A model generated the notes under the pieces. It was not told the DNA's origin. It saw only the letters and a program-made list of their open reading frames with translations, and did not search any database. DNA of 64,000 nucleotides from Heliopora coerulea (lineage: Eukaryota > Cnidaria > Anthozoa > Scleralcyonacea > Helioporidae), in assembly GCA_030142905.1 (NCBI GenBank), contig JASJOG010000623.1:21272-85271 (forward strand). Direction: 5' to 3'. This document shows, one piece after another, positions 38,265-50,300 of this stretch (the first letter of the stretch is position 1; each line of letters begins with the position of its first letter). Both the position numbers and the translations under genes were made by a program.

Positions 38265-38314
38265 GAGAAACAGGAATTGGGAAGTCAACATTAATGGATT
38301 GACCACTTTTGACA
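38265..38314 (+). CDS. SEPTIN6-like: Septin exon a: G1 P-loop, frame break
   Basis: It reads [12 protein letters not shown], the Walker A P-loop of septins. In the same frame a TGA follows at 38300-38302. Skipping two bases gives T-T-F-D, which fits the family's TLFN and the phase 1 needed by exon b. It ends at GACA|GTAAGT. Confidence 0.7.
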
Positions 38315-41300
38315 GTAAGTACTACATAAAAGCTTACACCTGTACATGTACATGTGTGCATTATTATTTTGGTTTGAACAGTTTAAAACTGGGAAGAAAG
38401 TGTATTTTGCTTGCACAGTATTATTATTGTATCAGGTACATATAGAGGGAAATTCATGTGGCATGTCATAGAAGGTACAGGATGACTTTAATGAGCTTGA
38501 ATGGCTGAAATCTACTCACAGTGTAGTGGCCATTTATTCAAAGTTGTGTTTGGTTTGAGCCTTCATAATTGCAGTAATTCCTGATGGAATATAATTTCAG
38601 CATTGTATTTTAGAGTATGGATGATGCAAAAATGAAGCTTACTGTACATATACCAGTCCTGTACATGTAATTATGACGGCATGGAAGTGATGCTGAAATT
38701 TATTTATTGACAAGAGTTATAAGTCTCCTGATCAAACAGATCTTAGAACCTTCAGAATTTCAAAAATTAAATTTTATATGCAAGAAATTGCCCCAAATCC
38801 CCATATGCTATACTACTATTTTATGTGTGACATAATACTGTATATATCGTAACAGTTATAATCAGCTACACAATGATACAGTTAATATTACTGAGTAATG
38901 TATAATTATCTGTAAGTACAATTATGTACAGATATACTGTACACCTGTAATCATTATTTTGACAATTCTCAAACAATTCTCTTTCACAGGTGTTCCACAC
39001 ACCCATCACTCTCCTGATGTGAGCATTGAAGATCACACATATGGCAGGTGATGATCACACATGGAATGACATTTTTAGACTGCAATGGAACCTTTATATA
39101 ACGGCCCTGTATTAAGCCGCCACCCTCTATTAAGCAACTAGTTTTCAAAGTTCTGAATTTTCGCTCATACAAACGCTGTTATTGCTACCTGTATTAAACG
39201 GCCAACCTTTAGCAGTCCCATGTTGGCCTTTTTTGTTCTTTTTACCTGTATTAAGCGGTCACCCTTGAACGGAAACTTAAAGTCACATGTCATTTCACGC
39301 AGTATTTCATTGTCTGATTGTGTTTAAGAAGCGATCCATCATCACTGCAGAAATAACAAAGCTAATTCTAATAATTAATCGTTCATCGTGGTTAATCCTT
39401 CCCAGATGTCAGCAATGAGCTGTGGTACAAAATCACGGGACGCAAAAAATATTAATGTTGTTTGTTTCGAATCTGCTTCCGTCTAGCTCTACATGAAATT
39501 CCTCTTTAGCTAGCTTGTTTTTGAGCCATGTGATTGAGAAGGAATCGCTTTCACACATATGTACTCGCACAGGATTTTCTGGCCATAACCTCCACCACTG
39601 TTAACGTGCTTGCCCTTTACAGTGACTTTACCGTTGTTTGTTAGCTTGAATTTTATTGCCTGCAGGGCTACATTAGCAAAATTTCCGTTTTAACTGCACG
39701 TTGATTGTAAAAACTATCAAAATGACGGAATGAGACATATTTCCTTGTGAACCGTAAGTCATAGAAGTTCTGTATGGTAGAGCTGAGGACAACTGATTGT
39801 ACCTTTACATAACTTTACGTTTATTGCACCACTACAGTTACAAGTTAGCACATTTGTTGAAAGTAAAGATTGCCTGAAAGAGGGTTGGTGGTCTTATTGT
39901 TTGCTTGAATGAAGTTTTGTATAATACGCAAATAAAATTGACATTTGACCACGCCCAGTGAGTATTTTTGGTGATCCTGTATTAAGCGGCCAGTTTCTAA
40001 AGTCCCGAGGATGGCCGTTATATACAGGTTCTACTCTACTTTAAATTCAGTAATTTAATAAAATTCATGGATTTACAGGTAGTCAGTTTACTGTTCACCA
40101 ACAGCACATGATAAATCAGATACAGTTGATGAATATTAAGAAGCAAACCAAGCTTTTTCCCTAAAGTTAAAAAATAGCATCTTATCTTCGGCCGAAAGAG
40201 GCAATTTTTGGTTTACTGTGAATCAGGTCACTTTCTTGAAGTTCAAGGGCACTTGAATTGGTAGGGCATGTGAAACAGTACACTAGCTTTCTCAAGGACA
40301 GGCATGCAGCAGCAGACCACTACTACAAAGTTGAAATATTCTGTGACAGACGTTGAGAAGATTCAAAGAGCTTTTACCTGTCATTATCAAATTTGTACTT
40401 GGCTGGTCAACGAAAATATGTGGAACTGTAACCACAAATTAACTGTTAGGGGTTTATCTTAAAGGATATTGTGGCATTTACCCTCAATTAACAGTTAACT
40501 TTTTAAGATACAGGAAAATCTTGAGTATTACAACATTTTAAAGATCCAACCGGGACCTGTTTGCGAAAACTGCAACTTTGGGCCTTTTTGTATGTTTGTA
40601 TGGGTGAAAATTCCGAACTTTGAAAACTGGCTACTTAATTGAGGGTGACCGCTTAATGCAGGGCCGTTATATACTGGTTTGTTATATACAGGTTCCTCTG
40701 TACCTTGAAATTGCCCAAATTTGAGCCAATCAGAATAATCAAAATGGAGAAATTTTTCATATGTATTATTATTACTATTATAGTAATACGAGATTAAAGT
40801 ATCAATGTACCATTATGGTGACAGATTAGTCTTAGTATTTAGAGTTACAGGAGAGTAACGTGGATCTGAAACTAACAATTGTCGATACAGTGGGTTATGG
40901 AGACCAAGTGAACAAAACAGACAGGTTTGTGGGGATATCAAAATATTCTCTATTTCTGCACTTAATTCTTACTTTGTGGAATTAGTTTCCTTTTACAATA
41001 TACATGGTTTGCATGTTTTCTCTTTGTTAACATTTGCTTTGTCAATATCCTGTCCGTATCAAAGTTGATGTTCTTCTGTGATACATGGTAAATTGTAAAT
41101 GTTGTTGCTATGAAGCCAAAAACTCTCTACCTAAACCGTATACCATATGCGCAAGGGTGTTGTAGTCGAAATCTTGTTTGGGACCGGGACCGAGACCAAG
41201 ACCAATGGGTCAAAGAACAAGACCCACTGGTGTAGGGCTAAGACCAAGATCCTTGTGTCCGACACAGAGGCGAAGACCTCGTCAACCCGTAGTCACTTTC

Positions 41301-44300
41301 CCTCATTAAAAATGTAAAATGATCCAAAAATTGGTGACGGTCAATGGTCAAAAATGGTCAAAATTCGATAGAAAGAGTTTCAAGTTGTAACTGCTGCTGA
41401 GTCTGCAGTGCTGGTGAGCTTGTTTATAATTTGGATTGGAATTTAGAAGAGCAGCTGGATTGCGGGAATTATGCTTGGATAAATTCTGCTGACAATTTAT
41501 CCAAGGCTGGGCAGGTCGACTAAACCTGTATATTTATTGTACTAACGTAAGCTGACGTAAGACTTTTGTGATTGGGAGGAATGGAAAAACGAGGCTATAT
41601 TTTTATCATATTTAATTTGATTCAAGCTAAATGATTGTTAGAACTCAGTTCAGTTTAATTAAAAACTATGTTACAACTTACCAGATATTTTTACGGCGCT
41701 CGATTTGGGAGATTCAGAAGTCCGAGGTTGAGAGCACTGCACACCGAAGAGCGAGACCGATAAGATGTTGTCTTAAAGCCGATCTCGAGACTTGCAACAC
41801 TCATTTACGACCATAGGATTGTACAATTCGTATTGTACGTTACCATCAATAGTACCCATTGAAACTCTTTAGATGCCAGATGGGATAGTTTGAGAATGAC
41901 TATCTTCATGTGACTTCTTTAGTCTTGACAATACGTCTACATTTTTAATATACTCTGATGTTATACTTTGCAATTGCCTATATACAGAATAGGGATGTGA
42001 CGAGCACCACTTTATCGGATTGCGGATCCAACCGGATAGTAGGTTACCGGATACTGGATCTAGGATAGTTGCAAGATTTAATCCTGGAACCTATATGGAT
42101 TAATACAGTAGTTTTAGATGGTTTTACAGCAGAAGTTTTATATTAGTAGGCGAATTTTAGTTTTAAATGCTTACTGATACTCAAAAACAGTTTTCCCACC
42201 AATTTTCCTGCTTGCAAAATTGCTTGGACTATTTGGTACAAATTTGGTAGAATGTTACCGAATGGTAACATTCTACCAAATTTGCTGGTTATCACCAAAT
42301 AGTTGGATTTCGCCAGAATTAGAAATAGTTTGACGCTACTCTAGGCTCAACATTTTGAACGTCACTTGAAATGTTACCTTAGGTCATGGACAATAACTTT
42401 TCGAGTTAAACGTAAAAGTTTTTTTAGCCGGATTAGCACAAAACTGTGTCCGATTCTTCAACTGTCTACTACAAAAATATGTTCTCATACCTGTGGACTT
42501 CAAGGTATTTATTTCATTTTTGTAGCCATGGTAAAGTTGTTGAATACATCGACAAACAGTTTGAGGCCTACAGTATTTACAAGAAGAGCTGAAGATAAAA
42601 CGATCCTTGAGTGATTACCAGGACACAAGGATCAACGCTTGTCTCTACTTTATTTCACCAACAGGACACTCGTAAGTATTATTGCCGAGAAACAGTATAC
42701 TGTATTGTCATGGTAATAGTATACCATAATTCCCGAATATCCTTTTTGGACACATCAAAGTGATCCACCTTCCGTGTGTTTCGAGTCAGTCATTCAAACA
42801 TAATTGCTTGTTTCATGTGATTGCTCATCCTGCTGAGAGGTCCCAGCAAACGAACAGGGCTATTCATACTCCCAACAATTGAACGTACAGTAACTTATAT
42901 CCGCGTGGATAGCACTATCCCAGTGAATGGCTGCCTATTCATAATATAACATTTAAATTCTGGTAATAAACGTGGATATTGCTGTTCACTTTCCTTTAAA
43001 TATCTGCCGGATAAGTTATCCAGACATTGAACAACTGACTTCAATAACACTTAAGGTAAATACAGAAAAGGGTCCTTTATATAAGCACTAGTATATACAG
43101 CTGTTGAAGGACGCGCCAGTGCAAAAATTAAATTCCAATTGTACTGTCCTACTCGTCTTTTACAAGGTGGCTTAGTCTATTTTCTGTCCTTCACTTTATT
43201 CCAGAAAACTCTATTTAAGCGCTCTTTCATGACGTTCTCACAGTTTATTCGTACCCATGAATGGCAAATGAGATTTGTTGTATTTTTTCCATACTAGTTT
43301 GAAGTCTTTAGATCTGATTTGTATGAAAAAACTGGATAAGAAGGTAACGTGTGCTATGACTTTTCTAATAGGGCTTGTTATTATTCATGTTTATACATAC
43401 GCTGTGTACTTACAAATTTTCAGGAACCATCAATTTATTTCCTGTGACCTTTCCTGTGCGATGACCTAAACCTGCATCTTGCGATAGTACAAACACGACG
43501 TCTCTTCTCGTACTCGTTATCTTAAGGAACTTGAAGGAATAACCGAACTAATGGGTTTTGTTACCAGGATCGAAAAAATAGGGGATGGCGGGTAAGCCCC
43601 ACAGGCTCCGAGAAAATGAAAGCAGAGGCACCGAACTATTTACGACATTCTAATCATTAAGATGTTAGAACTGTTATGCCGCAATTTCAGCTGCATGAAG
43701 GAATTTCCAAAGGATATTCGCACGGTCAACCTCCATAAGTTTCGGACTCTCCGTCTCATTGTCAACGAGCATGATTAGTTAGGCTAAGCTTGTAGTGCGC
43801 TTCTTTGTGCTCCTTAATTTAATTTCTTATTGTATGCCGTTGAATGTGTTTTACATGCAAAATGAAAACTGTATTCGTTTGAATGCTTTAATTTAACCTA
43901 AAATCCAAGTGAAAACACTTAAATGTATGACATACATTTGCACGTCCAGTTCAATCATTTAATCTGATTACAGCAGCACATGTATTACGATACCGTAGAA
44001 TCCCAAAGCAGCGCCCCCCGAAAGTAACGTAAAATTTTGGAGATACTACATAAATTTGCGAAATTAGCGACCCCGCGGAAAGTAACGTGTATAGTTAATT
44101 TTCCATCTCACGTAGATAAATTCTGAAGTGACATGATTCCCACAAAAACGTTCATGTATGTGCAGCGTATGCATGTAACGTATGCAGGAAAGAAAGTATG
44201 CACTCGATGGTTAAAAATTTTATTACGAACATGGTGCAAACATCCCACTAAATGATAAAGGATGATATGCACTCCCTTCGATTAAAAATTACACTGGTCA

Positions 44301-47300
44301 AAGATGTTCAACCTAACAGAAACAAAAAATAAACCTACGAGGGTATGCAGTAACTTTTCATCATTTCTTCAACGATATCAGATATCCAACTTAAGTAAGT
44401 TAACTATTTTTTTGCCACCCGACCATTACTGTCCCCCGAAAGTAGCGAACCCTAATGAGCACTAAACCCGGAAAGTGACGGGGGCCACTTAATTGGTAAT
44501 TCTTCGGTAACTGAAGCATGATATATTATGTCAAGTATTTGCGTAACTTATTGAGAGGAGTATTTATGGAAGTGCAGGAAGATTTTCTCTGTTATTTCCA
44601 CGAAGAAGTTTTTTGTTTAATACTCAAAATCGTGGTGTAGACGAGATGCTTTGCCATCTCAACCAACTTCTAGTATCGGACTAAAAACACTTCCAAAATC
44701 ATCTGTCCCGTATAGTTTGCGAAATGGCGCAAAATTCAACATACAGATATTCACATCTAACAAAGTGTATTCACGTTCAGCAAATTGTGTTTCTATTCCA
44801 CAAGGTGTATTTATATTCAACAAAATATATTTATATTCAACAAAATATATTCATATTCAACAAAATATATTCACATTCAACAAAACTGTTGACATTCAAG
44901 GAACCATTTTAGGCTGTCAACAAATCCCGCAAACCCTTGCGACCGTATTACTTGACAATGCCGGATAGCTAAAACGAAGCTGAGACGTCGTCAGGGAAAT
45001 GAGGGCAGTTTTTTCACTTACATTTGGCCATTGTGGATAATTATGAAGGGCAAGAAAACACAAGAAACATGTCAGTAACTATAAGGGAAATCTCCTTTGT
45101 TGACAGTGTAAAAGGGTTTCTTGAATGTGAATGTATTTTGCTGAATATAAATTCACTTTGTTGAAAGTGAATATATTTTGTTGAATATAAATACATTTTG
45201 TTGAGCAGAAACTCAATTTGTTGAACGTGAATAAGCTTTCTTAGATGTGAATATCTATATGTTGAGTATTGTTACCATGGTCCCGAGGATCCCAAAAAAC
45301 CTTGTTGCGCCACTGAAACTGTTTCCTAGTGAAATTTATATTCTGTATCGATATTTTTCAAACCTGTTGTCTGGAAATTGGCTTCGTTAAAGAGATTGAT
45401 CTAACCACCGCCTTTTCTAAACTCCTTTTGTTCTCCCCTTAATTTTCTTTTCCTAATTTCTTCCAGGTGAACATCATTCCAATAATTGCCAAAGCAGACA
45501 CGATCTCAAAGTCCGAGCTGAAAGCATTTAAAGAAAACGTATGTTAAGTGCGTTATCTCTTTCAGTTACTGCGAAGCTTATTGTAATTTTTGAAGCATTG
45601 TAAATTTTGCGAAATGGGCATAGTAAACTACTCTCATCGACGATACCTTTTTGAAGTGAAGCACAAAAAAAATCATAACGGTTATCCTGATTTGTTCAGT
45701 TTGCATCTACGTCAACAGTTTCCTCGTAGTTTCTGTAATGGAGCGCTGGATTTCAGTTATAATTTAAGATGCAAAACCCGCAAGTACGTGAATTTTCTTT
45801 TCTGTCCGTATTTGTTCTAAATCCTGTCCTCGGCAGTGCATGTAAACCTTGCTTTTAGGATTATACTCTTTCGCTGATTTCTCTCTTGCGTCTCAATACA
45901 TTTAAATTTTAAAACAGCCTGATCATTCAAACCCATGGATTTTGAAAAAAGAGGTTGAATTTATCGACCCAGCTCACCACCTTGCACAACTCTTAGGGGC
46001 CGTTCACACTGAGATCGATCTAGCTTGAATCGATCTGAGACCGATCTGAGATCAATCTCAGTTCGCTTCGTGAATGCGTCCACATTCGTTTGGATCGATC
46101 TCAGCTTGCATTTAAGCGTTCACACTCTGATCGATTTTGACTTTGATCAATCTCAGATCGATCTAACACGCTAGTGTGAACGGCCCCTAAAGTCTCCATC
46201 CTTACAACTGATTATGAAACTGAAAATTATTAATCATATTTTGAAATCATGTCTACTCTGACTTTTAGTTTATTGCCAGACCCGATTAAAGATTAGTAAA
46301 TATTCATTCTATATATTATATTAGTTTTACCCACGTCATCGTCTTTATTTGTGCTTATCAATTCAGTGCTGAATATTTGTCAATAGCTCTCTCATCGATC
46401 CTCCTTTCCTTCTCAGATCATGGAAGAATTACTTTCAAATGGAGTTGAAATGTACAAGTTCCCAGTTGAGGATGATAAAGAAGCAGAACTTAATAGTTCG
46501 ATGAATGTAAGATATGATTTCATGACGAGGAAGAATGTACCAGTTACAGGATTGGAAATTGAGATGAGTTGTACTTTAATACATGTACATTTATTTACTT
46601 TGCATTATAAGCACGAGGGTGAAGCTGTTCCTGCTTTTGCGGTGTATGTTAAATGTTGGGAAGAACTTGGAGCAGCCTAAGACCATGGGGTCCACTGTCG
46701 TTGTTGTTATGAACTAATTATTACAAGAATGTGCAGCTCTGAGAGATAAGTCAACTAGGAAAACAACTGTCCAAAATACGGTTAGACTTAAGCAGCTGCG
46801 CCACTATTAATTTGGAATCATCATATTTGTCGTATTTAAGTCCGAATGAGCATTTCCTAGACTGTTATACACAGGGAAGGAACATGCCCAAAATTTAATG
46901 TGCCAACATTAGTTGCATGACAACGGGCTGACAACCATGTTACTTACAAACTGAAGATAGCATATTTGATAACACCATTTTAGAAACAATTTTTAACCAG
47001 GGGACACAGGGTGCAAAGGAACGGCAAGGGTCCATGCCTTTGACTCCGTTCACAGCCTGCGCCTCGAAACCTTGGGATCCCTTTTCTTCTAATTTTCCTT
47101 CGTAAATGTTAACGAAGGACACTTAGTAGACGAAATAATCTCTTGTCTTCTAAAAGGATTTTCTCCTGGAATAAAATTCAGAGAAAGGTGAAATTTTCTT
47201 CATGCATGAGCAATGAGAGATATTCGGTTTTAACTTCTCTTGGGGAACAAAGGAATCCGATGTGATCATTGGTATCAGTACTATTCCGAATAAACGTCCC

Positions 47301-50300
47301 TGTTCGAATAAACGCCTCTACCTGAATTGACGCTTCCCTAAGTTTAAGAATTTTAAATAAACGCCTCTTCCGACTAAATTACCCTCGTCTCGAATAGACG
47401 CCCCCTTTATCTTGTATAAATATAATGAAAAAAAACCTTAGTTTGATGACAATCTGTTGCAAGGACATTAAACTAACATATTTAATTAATCACAACTTTT
47501 TTCTTTTAACATCGGTTAACACGTCGGTTTACATACAGTAAGGGAGACTCGTTATCAAGAGTATGAGACCAAAATAAGGCAAACTTCATTGAAGAAGATG
47601 AAGACGAGCTGGTTAATATTGTAGACAAGTCTGAAACATATGCTGATATCATGACGTTCTTAGCGTATGCAAAAATCATATGCAAAACTTTGTATGCTGA
47701 TGTTTTTCTTATAAAAATGTTTCGTCAGGTTTAAATTTTGTTTTTAGAGAATTCAGGATAAACCGCTGTTCCGACAAACGCCCCTTTTCGAATAAACGCC
47801 CCTCTAAGAGTACGAAAATTTAACAAACGCCTAGAGTTTGTATTCGGAAGAATACGCTACATAAGTTAGTGGTCCAAAGAGAAGTCGTCTATGTCGGACA
47901 GTCCCACTTTCAAGATGGTTGTGAGCTATTATGAAACATTCTGTTGAATCAAACAACAGAAAGCACCTTTCACCTAACATGATCGACAAAACTGGTAAGA
48001 ATGCTGGTCCTAAGTTAGCGAAAATTCTTGTGTTCCCGACCACAATTAAATCTTTCAAAGTTATTTTACAAGTCTACCTCTGTTGTATTAGGTCCAATAT
48101 TAAAATTGGGTATAGGAGAGTATTGGAGAGGATTTTTTGCTTATCTGTAATAATGTCGTCACGATAATTAAGAAAAGGTTCAAGATACATTAGCATGTTG
48201 AATACAAAATTGGTCGTTATTGTAACTTTTTAAACAAATCGTTATGTTATGGGGAAGTCCGATTGAAAGTTATAGAATTTCCATGCCAAGTACCCTCACA
48301 AAACTTTCACGTTAGTATTCCATATGGGAATTGTTTCAATTCCATATGTGAAATGAAAATTTCATAAGCGAGATAAATTTTCATACGAGAATTTTCTGTT
48401 TCATATGTAAAACACATGTTTCGTAAAACTTAGATTTCACGTGTAACTTTGAACCAGTTCGTTTCATTCATGTATGTGAAATGAAAATTTCATATGTGAA
48501 AACATTCCAATTTCATACGTTTTTCACATGGGAAATGACATGTGAAATGTTCGGAAGGGTTAGTTTCGCTAAGGATTTTCTTTGTATTTGTTCTTGTCTT
48601 GATGAGTTCTTAATGAGTTTGATATTCATCTGTTTCGTCACTTTGACTGTCCATTTCTTAATGTACCAAAAAATCAGGAATGTTAGTTTTAACGAGTGAT
48701 ATTAATTACCACACCATATTTAGATTTAGTTATTGCAACATTTATTTTGTTACTGCGGTGTTTCTCACATCGGTTGTTGTGCTTTAGGAACAAATGCCGT
48801 TTGCTGTAGTTAGGAGTAGAGATAAAGTAACTGTTGGCAAAGACCGACTACGCGCGCGGTAATATCCCTGGGGGATAGTATTAGGTAGGTGATGTCAGTC
48901 AGCATTGTTTGATACTTAGACTGGGTTCTGCAGAGCGTTGTTAACGCACAGAGCAAAAGGTAAATGGAATATTAGGCGTTGACATTCGATCAAATGAAAT
49001 GGATTATGTATTACGTGAAAAGAGAATATCAAGTACATCCTGGTTAAATGGCGTGGTCGTATCACGTTGTATAGGTCAACTTGACTCGTTCCGTTAAATA
49101 AGATCCTGTCTTAACCGCGTGGCTCACCTGAAGGCGTGCGGGATGTTCATGGCACGATAAGGCACGCTGATAAATTATAACGTTGAGAAAACACTGAATG
49201 TAAATTGAGAAAAAGAACTGTAATTTGTTGGATTCGCCTAAATAATTTACGACCACAAGTCAGTTTGGATTCTTCAAAACACCTCATGCATTAACAGGCT
49301 TTACACTTTTAACCAAATGGTATTCGCCCACGCAGCTTTAGGTGGTGGGGTTAAATGCTATGGGGTTAAATATTCGACAAATAGTAATATTCGTAGAAAT
49401 TTAAATGTAATTTAGGAATATTGCCAAACAACCAAAAAATTTCTGTACGGTATTTGGACCTGTTTGTCTAGTCTAGGTTTTGAATGGCTTGTTACTCCTT
49501 TAAATTTCTGTTTTACACATTGCAGAAATTGCTTCTTGGCCCCCGTCGATGAGTTAGACTGAATTTAATTGCATTTCATTTGTATCTGACGCCCACAGGT
49601 CGTCGTTTTTCTTTTCACTTGTCACCTTACAAAATACATTTCAGCCAGTGTTTCCGCTCGGATTTTGGCTTGAGTAAGGCATTGTCCATGGAGAATTCGA
49701 GATTGTGACGTTTCAAAGACCTTCAGACGTTTTGCTTCGTGATTGTCCGTTAATAAATCTACAGCTCATGCTTGTAAAAGTTTACAGCGAAACCAACTTT
49801 GAAAATGTGACAAACCAACTACTCTAGTCTAAAATAACTGTTACATGAGTAACACACAACAACAATCAGTTCTTCTTTAGGAGATATCCTCCCGGCCAAA
49901 TTTTGAGTCGACCATCCCCAAATCCCTGTTTTCGTACGTCCGTTTCCTGCCTTGGAGTAAGATTAAAATGGCAACATTGTCGGGGTAAGAGAATCGAATA
50001 AAACAAGATGTGTGGGACACAAATACAGGAAACTCACATTAGCTTATGGAACGATATACGTAATGTATTCTCCAAATATTTTTGGAAGGACCCTACCTTT
50101 AAAGGAACACCACAATAGAAGTACCGACAAACCAATGATCTTATCATGTCGTCGTGATGCATTGACTACCTGGTATGATGACTACTTAATTGGCTTTCTT
50201 GTCTGCTTTTCAGTTGAGAATGAAACCCATTGTGATTTTGTAAAATTACGTGAAATGCTGCTCAGGTACGGTGAACACCTTTGTTCAATCTTACGCTGTA

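Noticed and set aside
38984..39172. - strand frame over septin exon b
   Set aside because: Shadow; the + strand has the conserved septin sequence and splice signals.
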